A stretch of 64,000 bases of DNA, taken from NCBI GenBank assembly GCA_021014325.1, contig JAJGQC010000708.1:74501-138500 (forward strand), given 5' to 3'. Source of the stretch: Plazaster borealis (Eukaryota > Echinodermata > Asteroidea > Forcipulatida > Labidiasteridae). Positions within the stretch are counted from its first letter, which is position 1. Every line of letters starts with the position of its first letter. A program made the position numbers and the translations under genes. Under the pieces are notes generated by a model that was given only the letters and a program-made list of their open reading frames with translations, ran no database searches and was not told the origin of the DNA. This document shows, one piece after another, positions 55,801 to 63,214 of this stretch.

Positions 55801-57613
55801 GAAAAACTCTACACAACTAAAATATGTCCTACCCGTACAGTGGCTAAGAGAAAGGAGGAAGGTCATGTGGTGGGCATGCTGAAGGGCATTGTGGGGGAGG
55901 GGAGCACCAGAGGGCGCTGTTTGGTAAAACTCTTAGCATTAAAGCCCGTCGGCCTAGGTAAATATGCAAATGTAGCAATTTGCTCTACAGAAAATGTATC
56001 AGTGACGTAGACATATGAAATTACAACAATAACAAAAAGGTGTAGGAAGCTGTTATTTATTAAGGCCAAGTAGCCAATCACTCATAAATGTTGTCAACGC
56101 CCCTGCTGCGAGTGACGCACAGCAGTTTGACCTGATTGACAACACGCAATTTTGTGTCTGCAGATTGAATTTTAGATTGCACAGATTCTACAAGTATTAA
56201 GTGGCACATAGAAGTAGCTATAGCGTATGTTTCATTAGAGAAATAACAGCTGCCTACTAATTATTATTGATACAAAGCTTTTATACACAGCTTTGTACAA
56301 CAAGAACTCAAATGCATATATGTAGGATTTATTTAGAGTCTTTCTGTATACTCTCAACGCTAGTGGTATCAGATGAAAAACAAGGCAAAATTCATATCAC
56401 ATTAAAGCCAATGTTGATCTCTTTTTTTGCAAGGCAAAATGTAAAACAATGTTTACTGTAATAGCAAAAAGTGATACATGAGTTTAGGCAGGATTAAAAT
56501 GTATATGTGGCGTGTCTTTGCTGATCGGATAAGATCACCGAACTCAAGCTCTGGTGTTTCTGATCAGCAGAGTGTGGGTTCGAATCCCAGTCGCGACACT
56601 TGTGTCCTTAAGCAAAACACTTAACCACATGCTTCGTCCTTCGGATGGGACGTTAAGCCGTAGGTCCTGTGTGTTGTGTAATGCACGTAAAAGAACCCAG
56701 TGCACTTATCGTAAAGAGAAGGGGTTCGCCCCGGTGCTCCTGGTTTGATTGGCAGCATATTGCGCCGCAGCACCTTGTAAACCATTACATGGTGCTATGT
56801 AAAAGGATAGGTCTCATACTTCAACACGTAACTCCACTTACCTTGTAGGACAACTACTGAGCGCTTTGAGACACCCATCGGGAGTATAAAGCGCTATATA
56901 AGAACTGCGTAATATTATTATTATTATTATATGCTTTGACTTATATATTTTAAGGTGTGATCATTTTTCTATTAATGCCTTAAATAATGTTCTTGAAAGT
57001 ATCATGACACCTGGCAAATGCTGAACAGTTTTTATCTGTTATGGAGTTACAAACAAAAAAGAAATTCCTGATTTTTTTAAACAGACAAAACATCTCTTCA
57101 GAGTTATACTAACATCTCTTCAGAGTTATACTAAACAGGCATAAAGATATGAGAAACTTTTACTGAATTTATGCAGCACTATTTTAGGGTTTCACTCTTT
57201 CCCAAACCCCCACAGTAAAACTGAAATTCATAAGTAGCCTGTTTTGAACATTTGATAGACATTGGATATCAGACGAGAACTTTTATTTTAATCTTCTTTA
57301 GTTATCAGGAATTAATAACTTACAGAAATGTTATAATCGTTTGTAATTTGGGAAACAAAGCCCCATTAGTTAAGAACTTTAACAGGATTTTTCCTAAAAA
57401 CTCTTTCAAAATTTACTTATTAAAAATTGTATGTTATCATTGTGTTAGTATCATGAAAGTCACAGCACCTAGGATGATTTCAACTAAACTTCAGATAATG
57501 ATACAAGGCAAGAATGGACCTGGGTTGCCAAAGACTGACTGATATCCAGATTTGAATAAAGAAAAAACACTGGACTTACCACCAAGAACCAGGAATAGAA
57601 AGGGACTCATCAT
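32317..57613 (-). CDS. Secreted fibrinogen-related protein with four F5/8 type C domains inserted in the FReD (13 coding exons)
   Basis: Joined by consensus splice sites, exons 57613-57580, 48329-48189, 46561-46431, 44412-44157, 42835-42519, 42361-42223, 38021-37696, 37164-37026, 36453-36119, 35593-35455, 34964-34627, 34201-34063 and 32600-32317 give 2,718 nt and 905 residues with every phase matching. The order is: signal peptide (about 1-20), unrecognised segment (to 58), first 129 residues of a fibrinogen C-terminal domain (59-187), four discoidin domains (188-339, 340-494, 495-652, 653-811), then the final 94 residues of the FReD (812-905). The two FReD parts add up to about 223 residues, the usual size. 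FReDs and F5/8C domains bind carbohydrate or phospholipid, so an extracellular recognition or matrix role is inferred. No transmembrane segment or GPI signal is visible. Two separate genes is the main alternative, but there is no second start or stop and the phases fit. Confidence 0.8.
32661..32978. mobile_element. TTAA-flanked MITE (piggyBac-like), orientation 2, intronic
   Basis: TTAACCCTTTAGAGACCATT at the left and ATGGTCTATAAAGGGTTAA at the right form 15-bp inverted termini directly bounded by TTAA on both sides. It is 318 bp including both targets. It lies in the last intron, 60 bases from the terminal exon. Confidence 0.85.
33350..33612. repeat. Inverted repeat in the last intron
   Basis: GGAATTATGAACTCTAATCC (about 33429) pairs with GGGTTAGAGTTCATAATTCC (about 33541). 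Weaker outer pairing links CACTGTTTGAATGATGAC with GATGACAATCCCTTTAAACA. Confidence 0.55.
33618..33975. mobile_element. MITE with AGGCATCGTACACGTTTGG termini, copy 2
   Basis: Starts AAAGGTATCATACACGTTTG and ends TTACCAAACGGTGCCTTT. The interior closely follows the copy at 23,272. It abuts exon 34201-34063 in the last intron. Confidence 0.78.
34063..34201 (-). CDS. F5/8C domain 4, second exon
   Basis: 139 nt. Encodes [40 protein letters not shown] and ELIGCRS. The donor is AGAA|GTAGGT, weaker than the others but in the position shared by all four second exons. Phase 0 in, 1 out, leading into the FReD C-terminal exon. Confidence 0.83.
34627..34964 (-). CDS. F5/8C domain 4, first exon
   Basis: Encodes [40 protein letters not shown] and [20 protein letters not shown], then [20 protein letters not shown]. 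It contains N-glycosylation sequons (NNT, NVS). Phase 1 in, 0 out at CAG|GTAAAT. Confidence 0.87.
35455..35593 (-). CDS. F5/8C domain 3, second exon
   Basis: 139 nt. Encodes [40 protein letters not shown] and ELLGCKG. Donor AAAG|GTGAGT. Phase 0 in, 1 out. Confidence 0.86.
36119..36453 (-). CDS. F5/8C domain 3, first exon
   Basis: Encodes [40 protein letters not shown] and [20 protein letters not shown], then [19 protein letters not shown]. The usual (V)ITQG is MMLQG. Acceptor TTAATAG, donor CAG|GTAAGA. Phase 1 in, 0 out. Confidence 0.86.
36536..36716. repeat. 181-bp near-perfect hairpin (intronic)
   Basis: ATCTTCACTGAGTGGCTTTT, GGAACATAATTTGTTTGGTT and TTGGATTATGTAATCCTTGA on the left arm are repeated in reverse complement on the right, around a centre at about 36621-36632. 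Only a few mismatches are visible over about 85-bp arms. Confidence 0.85.
37026..37164 (-). CDS. F5/8C domain 2, second exon
   Basis: 139 nt, the same length as the other three second exons. Encodes [40 protein letters not shown] and ELLGCNG. There is an extra cysteine (MCVELLGC). Phase 0 in, 1 out. Confidence 0.85.
37696..38021 (-). CDS. F5/8C domain 2, first exon
   Basis: Encodes [40 protein letters not shown] and [20 protein letters not shown], then [20 protein letters not shown]. Acceptor TATTCAG, donor CAG|GTATGA. Phase 1 in, 0 out. Confidence 0.87.
38483..39092. repeat. About 610-bp repeat, inverted partner of 43014-43650
   Basis: Shared in reverse complement: ATTGCCATTGTATTT, CATGACGTCATTGGATTTCA, TAGATAGAGTCCTAATATGA, GTGCTGTTGGTCA and CTTCCTGGAAACACTAGAAC. 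High similarity by eye with small indels. It lies in the intron after discoidin module 1. Confidence 0.8.
39185..39300. repeat. Single unit of the GAGTTATCGCTC intronic repeat
   Basis: CTTGAGTTATCGCTCAGACA, TTTGTTTTAGCCATAATGAC and AACAACAGGCTT match the units arrayed at 40.6 and 48.7 kb. The flank GAATGGTGTGTTGACAAACA is shared with the 48.6-kb array. Confidence 0.7.
40575..41165. repeat. Tandem array, about 125-140-bp unit, five copies
   Basis: GAGTTATCGCTCTGAC recurs near 40594, 40718, 40854, 40994 and 41122, with TGCCATAATGACCTTAATAT, GGGATCCCAAGACCAATTGC and GGAGTTGATATGCCAAG between. It ends in a (CA)n run at 41150-41165. Open stretches across it are repeat artefacts. Confidence 0.85.
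42223..42361 (-). CDS. F5/8C domain 1, second exon
   Basis: 139 nt. Encodes [40 protein letters not shown] and ELLGCRG, the conserved C-terminal strand with the closing cysteine. Phase 0 in, 1 out (AGAG|GTAAGT). Confidence 0.88.
42519..42835 (-). CDS. F5/8C domain 1, first exon
   Basis: Encodes [40 protein letters not shown] and [20 protein letters not shown], then [20 protein letters not shown]. The C..(x)LGME.(x)IPD..ITASS start, W(L)QVD.G and (V)ITQG motifs define the discoidin fold. Phase 1 in, 0 out. Confidence 0.88.
42910..43868. mobile_element. TIR element in the intron before module 1
   Basis: AAAGAGGAAGGGAAATGACC, AATTCGATTTT and CATTTTCCAATAGATAGAGT at the left are mirrored at 43790-43868 (ACTCTATCTATTGGAAAATG ... 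GGTCATTTATTCCCTTCCTC). It contains the 43014-43650 block that pairs with 38483-39092. No transposase was found. Confidence 0.65.
44157..44412 (-). CDS. FReD exon 2 (central fibrinogen subdomain)
   Basis: Begins [20 protein letters not shown] and continues [20 protein letters not shown], then [13 protein letters not shown] and [18 protein letters not shown]. This is the canonical QRR.DGS.DF.R.W..Y..GFG...GEFWLGN core. 256 nt, phase 0 in (TTTCTAG|GTGGTC) and phase 1 out (ACTG|GTATGT). The normal continuation of this domain is not in the next exon but five exon pairs later, at 32600-32317. Confidence 0.88.
45133..46191. mobile_element. PIF/Harbinger-like non-autonomous element, 1,053 bp
   Basis: Termini GGGAGCATCTCAAAAGTCGG and CCGACTTTTGACACGCTCCC are inverted repeats, flanked by TTA at 45133-45135 and 46189-46191. 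A 3-bp TWA target and GG(G/C) ends are Harbinger hallmarks. Subterminal regions are rich in palindromic GGAACGTTCC and related CCAAATGGG words. It lies between the two FReD exons. Confidence 0.75.
46431..46561 (-). CDS. FReD exon 1 (fibrinogen domain N-terminus)
   Basis: Encodes [33 protein letters not shown] and [11 protein letters not shown]. The DC..LLDAG..(x)DG(I/V)Y and (V)xCDMT...GW pattern, with C64 and C93 as the first disulfide, is diagnostic of fibrinogen C-terminal domains. 131 nt, phase 1 in and 0 out, donor ATT|GTAAGT. Confidence 0.85.
46562..48188. other. Intron 2 of the lectin-like gene
   Basis: No additional exon or repeat was recognised. Short C-rich run at 47940-47953. Confidence 0.4.
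48189..48329 (-). CDS. Exon encoding an unrecognised N-terminal segment
   Basis: 141 nt, phase 1 in and 1 out, TTTTCCAG acceptor and AAG|GTAAGA donor. It encodes [35 protein letters not shown] and [12 protein letters not shown]. It has one cysteine and a basic patch (KRNR), and I recognise no domain. The phase symmetry makes it skippable, which would remove the likely signal-peptidase region. Confidence 0.65.
48640..49560. repeat. Tandem array, about 145-bp unit, seven copies
   Basis: GAGTTATC(A/G)CT(C/T)GGACAACA recurs at about 48652, 48796, 48940, 49087, 49232, 49377 and 49522. CATAATGACCTT(G/T)ACATT, CAAAAACAATAGGCTTCTG and CCAATCCACACACCAA lie between. It ends, like the 41.1-kb array, in a TGATTGCACACACAC run. 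Alternate units are more alike, suggesting a higher-order dimer. Confidence 0.87.
49561..50206. other. Intronic DNA with TGACGTCA and TTCCGG palindromes
   Basis: GATGACGTCATCAT occurs at about 49760 and 50111. A hairpin CTTCCGGTACGACC/AGTACGACCGGAAG lies at 49925-49953. Related words occur in the adjoining element at 51.2-52.4 kb. Confidence 0.5.
50796..51224 (+). CDS. Unrecognised ORF inside the 3.1-kb element
   Basis: 142 codons. From residue 9 it reads [40 protein letters not shown] and [20 protein letters not shown]. Composition looks protein-like. CCG|GTAATT at about 51119 could be a donor, after which the frame becomes repeat sequence, so the true coding part may be about 100 codons. 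It could be an element protein or a captured host exon. An overlapping 84-codon frame begins at 50617. Confidence 0.3.
   Translation: MRRRRSSNMDDYTVSMVAKTASPELVIFSRVSRISLNGSFDELFVKHLAELDSEEREFILFEVVISSTAQGPWQYVDLHESLTVLRDMGNNNNRLEIVIVTNNHRAVPVIFLISSFPSYKKSQTDVTCSKGLKLKIIQKLAV
51195..51890. repeat. 130-bp tandem array, about 5.5 units
   Basis: CACTTCCGGTTGACCC starts at 51242, 51371, 51501, 51631 and 51761 (spacing 129-130). Each unit has a hairpin ACTTCCGG-TTGAC-CCGGAAGT, then AAGGTCAACATGGGGTCACG and AAGGAGTCTATAACTGA. Confidence 0.87.
52746..52830. repeat. (AAT)n microsatellite, about 27 units
   Basis: An uninterrupted AAT run. Poly-Asn and poly-Tyr/Ile frames across it are artefacts. A small hairpin AGCTGTTCCGAC / GTTCGGAACAGCT follows at 52859-52887. 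Confidence 0.95.
54107..54444. mobile_element. MITE with AGGCATCGTACACGTTTGG termini, copy 3
   Basis: Starts AAAGGCATCGTATACGTTTT and ends ACCAAACGTGTACGATGCCT. The interior differs from copies 1 and 2, so it is a separate subfamily sharing only the ends. Confidence 0.75.
55050..55740. other. GC-rich block of unknown origin
   Basis: Base composition departs sharply from the AT-rich surroundings (GGCCCGAGAGATCGAG, CCGGGAAACTGGTTAATAGC, CTGCCGGGGGGTGATCGAGC). Both strands have open frames of 60-90 codons without recognisable domains. It ends in a G run at 55723-55735. It may be a fragment of a retroelement or a sequence captured by the foldback element. Confidence 0.4.
56515..56935 (+). mobile_element. 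tRNA-derived SINE (copy B), fuller length
   Basis: Box B GGTTCGAATCCC (about 56578), then ACACTTGTGTCCTTAAGCAA, TTCGTCCTTCGGATGGGACG, ACGTAAAAGAACCCAGTGCA, GGTGCTCCTGGTTTGATTGG, GAGCGCTTTGAGACACCCAT, GCGCTATATAAGAACTGCGT and an (ATT)n tail. The central GTCCTTCGGATGGGACGTTAAGC-type segment recurs in SINEs of many animals and may be one of the described conserved domains. Confidence 0.8.
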
Positions 57614-57623
57614 GTCCTCTCCA
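57580..57623 (-). CDS. Exon with start codon and signal peptide
   Basis: Reads ATG ATG AGT CCC TTT, giving [11 protein letters not shown], and ends on phase 1 at a GTAAGT donor (57579-57575). With the next exon the hydrophobic run is [13 protein letters not shown], a plausible signal peptide. A strong pyrimidine tract and AG (57624-57625) lie ten bases before the ATG, which suggests an upstream non-coding exon. The coding part is 57580-57613. Confidence 0.7.
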
Positions 57624-57790
57624 CTGAAGAAAACAAACTGTATCAGCACAGACAGTCAGAGTTCTGGAATCTCCTAAGGAACAACTCTATCAACAGAGGC
57701 AGATAGCGATCTAAAACTGGTGTGAGTTTAGTACATGTGTTGATCAACAGCTCCTTTCCTTGCACTGAGTTTTAAGACTACCTCCAGCGT

Positions 57791-57799
57791 GTTATATAT
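57791..57799 (-). promoter_or_regulatory. Possible TATA box of the lectin-like gene
   Basis: Reads CATATATAAC on the minus strand about 180 bases before the ATG. If the splice acceptor at 57624-57625 is used, the true promoter may be further upstream, so this is tentative. Confidence 0.25.
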
Positions 57800-58622
57800 G
57801 TGTACACATACACCTGTACATGCATTGAAGTATTACACTCGTCACATTGCCTGTACATGTATGTGGCTGGGTATCAGCCAATCAGGCACAAGCATGTTGT
57901 TGTATAGCTACAAGCCTTCCTTAATATTTTGTGCATGATGCAACCATAGTAATCCTAAATTAGGCTACAGGCACAGCGCCAAATGGTGATCACATATTTC
58001 GTGGCTGTGATTGGTCAATGAAAAATGGGGTGGGCGTACTGGAGTGGTGTATCGGTGGCACTGCGCCGGTAGCCTCATTTTGGAATACAATGATGAATGA
58101 ATGTTAAGAAAGGCCTATGGCGATATCACACTGCACTGTCACCAGTCTGCTATCCACTTTCTTCTGATCTTTGCAAAGAGTGAATGACATGCAGATGTAA
58201 ATGAAGAGATGAACTTTGAACTTTACACCAAGAAAAGAAAAGAACAGAATTAAGAAGGGTTTCATCAGCTGATCCTTCCTAGGCAGGGATTGATCAAAAA
58301 TGCTTCAAACTTGTTTCACTTCATGTATATACCCAGGTGTGTGTAATACACCTCAACATTACACACTGGTTTATGACGAGGCCATTCAGTCATGAGGTGC
58401 CATCCAATCAGACACAAGCATAGGTTGTATGGCTTTCTATTAACAGCATCCAGCCTTGATGTTTAACTGTATTACAGTTTACTAGCAACGTTTCTTGGTC
58501 TCTTTAATTGAAGGGGCTAATGGGTAAAACTTACACAGTACTTCTTTTATTTCAAGAAGATTGACTAAAGCATCTATGATGTTAATGGAAATCAGTAATA
58601 AGGAGGAATAAGGGTAACTATT
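57800..58622. other. Upstream region of the lectin-like gene
   Basis: Two diverged copies of a segment around CCAATCAG(G/A)CACAAGCAT occur at about 57877 and 58407, suggesting an old tandem duplication of the 5' flank. No gene is seen. Confidence 0.4.
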
Positions 58623-59634
58623 TATTGTTGGATACACCAGTGTGCGCAAACAGAAAAGGCAAAATTTGATTGGAAAAGTAATTTAAAAAAAATTATGAAA
58701 CCAGGACACAAAAAACCAAATAGCTTTGACTCACCACCATGACCTTGAACTTTGACGTTATTCACCCCAAAACATTCCCAACTTTCCTTTCTCTAAGAGC
58801 AACCCCACCCAAGTTCGAAGTCCAAAAGTCACTTGTAACGCCAGTTACGGTTTGGAAACCCCAGACAGACGGTTGCCCGAACCGTCCGTCCGGACGCCGT
58901 AGGCAATAACAGTACCCTTTCAGACTATGGGGCACAGGAGTATAAAAACACAAAGATTAGAAATATAGTATTTAATAAACATTAGGGTCGATTGCTGTGT
59001 TGGGAGTTTCTTTACTTTTTTATCAGGATCAAAGAAAGACACCTGATAAATATAAATGAATAATACTTGTACTTTCTCTTCAGTATTCAGTTCAGCATCA
59101 TTGACATTCTAATTGATTGCTGGAGTGTATCATTTTGAATCTATAGTGTAAATATTTGTTGGGAGCAGTTAAAATACAAAAGAATGAAACAGCCATGAAA
59201 TTAATCAACCTACGCTCGTTACAAGCAGTGGCATCTTGTTTATGTCCTTAGTCTGAACTCAGGAAAAAAAACCAACTAGAGGTAAATGATGTTTCAGTAT
59301 CAGATCATGCAATGGTCATTTACAATAATTACTTTGTACACATTTCCAGTGGGTATTTTCCTCGCAATTCAATCTTTTATTTGATCTTAATTGAGATTGA
59401 CCAATATCCTGGAAGAATTGTTATTGAGACAAGCTATACTTGGACAGTACACAGCCTTCATTTGGACTATTATACTATACATTTGCTTGTTTAAATCCAC
59501 AAGTTAAAGTGTTATTATGTTACATCAGACATATTAATATGCAAGAAGTATCACAACCCTCAGGCAAATTTAAATGAGTGGAAACTACATGTCACTTCGT
59601 CCCTAGTTGTAGGTCTCACTATTTTGTCAGCTAG

Positions 59635-59708
59635 GGCTAGATAGCTCAGTTGGTAGAGTGCCTAGAATGTAAATTCGAAGGACGCAGGTTCAAGTCCCGC
59701 TCTAGACA
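59635..59708 (+). tRNA. tRNA-like sequence (Thr-UGU-like), array unit 1
   Basis: 74 nt. Acceptor GGCTAGA/TCTAGAC pairs at 6 of 7 positions, with A as the next base. Box A is TAGCTCAGTTGGTAGAGTGC and box B is GGTTCAAGTCCCGC. T-stem GCAGG/CCCGC has one mismatch. By linear position the anticodon would be TGT, but the anticodon stem (CCTAG/ATTCG) does not pair. An alternative hairpin TAGAA-TGTAAA-TTCGA forms instead. It is likely a tRNA relic or tRNA-derived repeat rather than a working gene. Confidence 0.45.
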
Positions 59709-60962
59709 ATTTTCTTTTGTTCAACCCAAAATTACTTAAAAGTTACGCAGTCAGTTTCCCTTGTGGTTTACTTAAACTTGATTTTGATGAGTTGTGTACA
59801 ATCCACCAATGATGTAACTGGATACACCAATGTGCGCAAACAGAAAAGACGAAATTTGCTTGGAAAAGTCATTTTGAAAAATGATGTTTTTCTGATGTTC
59901 ATGAATTGTTCAATGAACTTATACTTCTTTGTTTTGCAAGAAAGTGGTAGACCTATGCATTGTTTATTGGCATATTAATAGAGCAAACGCCCATCCAAGT
60001 TACAAGACCAAAAGTCACTTCTCACTCTCAAGTTACGCCCCGGGCAACCAAATAGCTTTTACTCACCACCATGACCTTGACCTTTGACCTTATTCACCCC
60101 AAAACATTCCCAACTTCCCTTTCTCTAAGAGCAACCCCACCCAAGTTCGAAGTCCAAAAGTCACTTGTAACGCCAGTTACGATTTGGAAACCCCAGACAG
60201 ATGGTCGCCCGGACCTTCCATCCGGACACCGTAGGCAATAACAGTACCCTTTCAGACTATGGGGCTCAGGGGTATAAAAACACAAAGATTAGAAATATAG
60301 TATTTAATGAACATTAGGGCGGATTGCTGTGTTGGGAGTTTCCTTACTTTTTTATCAGGATCAAAGAAACACACCTGATAAATATAAATGAATATTACTT
60401 GTACTCTCTCTTCAGTATTCAGTTCAGCATCATTGACATTCTAATATATTGCTGGAGTGTATCATTTTGAATCTATAGTGTAAATATTTGTTGGGAGCAG
60501 TTAAAATACAAAAGAATGAAACAGCCATGAAATTAATCAACCTACGCTCGTTACAAGCAGTGGCATCTTGTTTATGTCCTTAGTCTGAACTCAGGAAAAA
60601 AAACCAACTAGAGGTATATGATGTTTCAGTATCAAATCATGTAATGGCCATTTACAATAATAACTTTGTACACATTTCTAGTGGTTTTTTTCCTCGCAAT
60701 TCAATCTTTTATTTGATCTTAATTGAGATTGACCAATATCCTGGAAGAATTGTTATTGAGAAAAGCTATACCCACACAGTACACAGCCTTCATTTGGATT
60801 ATTGTACTATACACTTGCTTGTTTAAATCCACAAGTTAAAATGTTACTATGTTACATCAGACGTATTAATATGCTAGAAGTAACTACTCTCAGGCAAATT
60901 TAAATGAGTGGAAACTACACTACTTCGTCCCTAGTTGTAGGTCTCCCTATTTTGTCAACTAG

Positions 60963-61035
60963 GGCTAGATAGCTCAGTTGGTAGAGTGCCTAGAATGTTA
61001 ATTCGGAGGCACAGGTTCAAGTCCCGCTCTAGACA
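60963..61035 (+). tRNA. tRNA-like sequence, array unit 2 (variant)
   Basis: Same boxes as unit 1 but one base shorter, with TGTTAATTCGGAGGCAC in place of TGTAAATTCGAAGGACGC, so the anticodon and variable regions are further eroded. Functionality is unlikely. Confidence 0.35.
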
Positions 61036-62288
61036 ATTTTCTTTTGTTCAACCCAAAATTACTTAAAAGTTACGCAGTCAGTTTCCCTTGTGGTTTACTT
61101 AAACTTGATTTTGATGAGTTGTGTACAATCCACCAATGATGTAACTGGATACACCAATGTGCAAACAGAAAAGACCAAATTTGCTTGGAAAAGTCATTTA
61201 AAATGATGTTTTTCTGTTATTCATAAAGTAAAATTGTTCATTGAACTTATACTTCTTTGTTTTGCAAGAAAGTTGGTGACCTATGCATTGTTTATTGGCA
61301 TATTAATAGAGCAAACCCCATCCAAGTTACATCCAAGTTACGTTATCCACTCTCAAGTTACGCCTCGGAAACCAAATAGCTTTGACTCACCACTAAGACC
61401 TTGACCTTTGACCTTATTCACCCCAAAACATTCCCAACTTTCCTTTCTCTAAGAGCAACCCCACCCAAGTTCGAAGTCCAAAAGTCACTTGTAACGCCAG
61501 TTACGATTTGGAAACCCCAGACAGACGGTCGCCCGGACCTTCCGTCCGGACGCCGTAGGCAATAACAATACCCTTTCAGACTATGGGGCACAGGGGTATA
61601 AAAACACAAAGATTAGAAATATAGTATTTAATGAACATTAGGGCGGATTGCTGTGTTGGGAGTTTCTTTACTTTTTTATCAGGATCAAAGAAAGACACCT
61701 GATAAATATAAATGAATAATACTTGTACTTTCTCTTCAGTATTCAGTTCAGCATCATTGACATTCTAATTTATTGCTGGAGTGTATCATTTTGAATCTAT
61801 AGTGTAAATATTTGTTGGGAGCAGTTAAAATACAAAAGAATGAAACAGCCATGAAATTAATCAACCTACGCTCATTACAAGCAGTGGCATCTTGTTTATC
61901 TCATTCAGTATAAACTCAGGGAAAAAACCCAACTAGAGATAAATGATGTTTCACTATCAGATCATGTAATGTTCATTTACAATAATTACTTTGTACACAT
62001 TTCTAGTGTTTTTCCTCGCAATTCAATCTTTTATTTGATCTTAATTGAGATTGGCCAATATCCTGGAAGAATTGTTATTGAGACAAGCTATACCCACACA
62101 GTACACAGCCTTCATTTGGATTATTGTACTATACACTTGCTTGTTTAAATCCACAAGTTAAAATGTTACTATGTTACATCAGACATATTAATATGCTAGA
62201 AGTATCACTACCCTCAGGCAAATTTAAATGAGTGGAAACTACATGTCACTTCGTCCCTAGTTGTAGGTCTCACTGTTTTGTCAGCTAG

Positions 62289-62362
62289 GGCTAGATAGCT
62301 CAGTTGGTAGAGTGCCTAGAATGTAAATTCGAAGGACGCAGGTTCAAGTCCCGCTCTAGACA
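62289..62362 (+). tRNA. tRNA-like sequence, array unit 3
   Basis: Identical by eye to the unit 1 copy over 74 nt, including both Pol III boxes and the irregular anticodon arm. Confidence 0.45.
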
Positions 62363-62956
62363 ATTTTCTTTTGTTCAACCCAAAATTACTTTAAAGTTAC
62401 CCAGTCAGTTTCCCTTGTGGTTTACTTGAACTTGATTTTGATGAGTTGTGTACAATCCACCAATGATGTAACTGGATACACCAATGTGCGCAAACAGAAA
62501 AGACGAAATTTGCTTGGAAAAGTCATTTTGAAAAATGATGTTTTTCTGATGTTCATGAATTGTTCAATGAACTTATACTTCTTTGTTTTGCAAGAAAGTT
62601 GGTGACCTATGCATTGTTTATTGGCATATTAATAGAGCAAACCCCCATCCAAGTAACATGACCAAATGTCACTTCTCACTCTCAAGTTACGCCCCGGAAA
62701 CCAAATAGCTTTGACTCACCACCATGACCTTGTCCTTTGACCTTAATCACCCCAAAACATTCCCAACTTTCTTTTCTCTAAGAGCAACCCCACCCAAGTT
62801 CGAAGTCCAAAAGTCACTTGTAACGCCAGTTACGATTTGGAAACCCCAGACAGACGGTCGCCCGGACCTTCCGTCCGGACGCCGTAGGCAATAGCAATAC
62901 CCTTTCAGACTATGGGGCACAGGGGTATAAAAACACAAAGATTAGAAATATAGTAT

Positions 62957-63214
62957 TTAACCCTTTCATGCACCATTTATTTCAGTGATAAATTGATCAA
63001 ATGGACACATTAATTGTTGACTCGTTTTTTCTGCAAATGGACCCCCCCAAAAAAAAAACCCCAAACAAACCAGCTCACAAAAGCACCCTCAAGAGTTCTC
63101 TTTCCCATTCTGAAAACTGTGTGGCTGTGTGATCTTAATTTGTTGTTTTACAACTATTTTTCTGAAGGGACTTTAACCAGTCGCTAGCGACCGGTCGGTG
63201 CGTGAAAAAGTTAA
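62957..63214. mobile_element. TTAA-flanked MITE (piggyBac-like) in array unit 4
   Basis: TTAACCCTTTCATGCACC at the left and GGTGCGTGAAAAAGTTAA at the right are inverted termini with TTAA on each side. The other units have an uninterrupted TATTTAATGAACATTAGG here, so the empty site is visible. The interior differs from the 30.3/32.7-kb elements. Confidence 0.88.

Larger units (their letters stand above)
53490..55945. mobile_element. Large foldback structure with unequal arms
   Basis: The left arm (53500-53860) contains, in order, ACCAAACAGCGCCCCCTGGC...GACCTTCCTC and TTTAACAACTTGTGAAACCC. The right arm carries their reverse complements in mirrored order: GGGTTTCACAAGTCGTTAAA (about 54793) and GAGGAAGGTCATGTGG...GGGCGCTGTTTGGTAAAACT (about 55855-55935). 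The right arm is longer by a GC-rich block of about 700 bases. Between the arms lies another MITE. Confidence 0.65.

Noticed and set aside
55201..56010. Open frames in the GC-rich block as real genes
   Set aside because: No recognisable domain, several frames are open at once as expected in GC-rich DNA, and one is broken by the G run.
59635..62362. Functional tRNA-Thr genes
   Set aside because: The anticodon stem does not pair and one copy has further changes. They are kept only as tRNA-like sequences.
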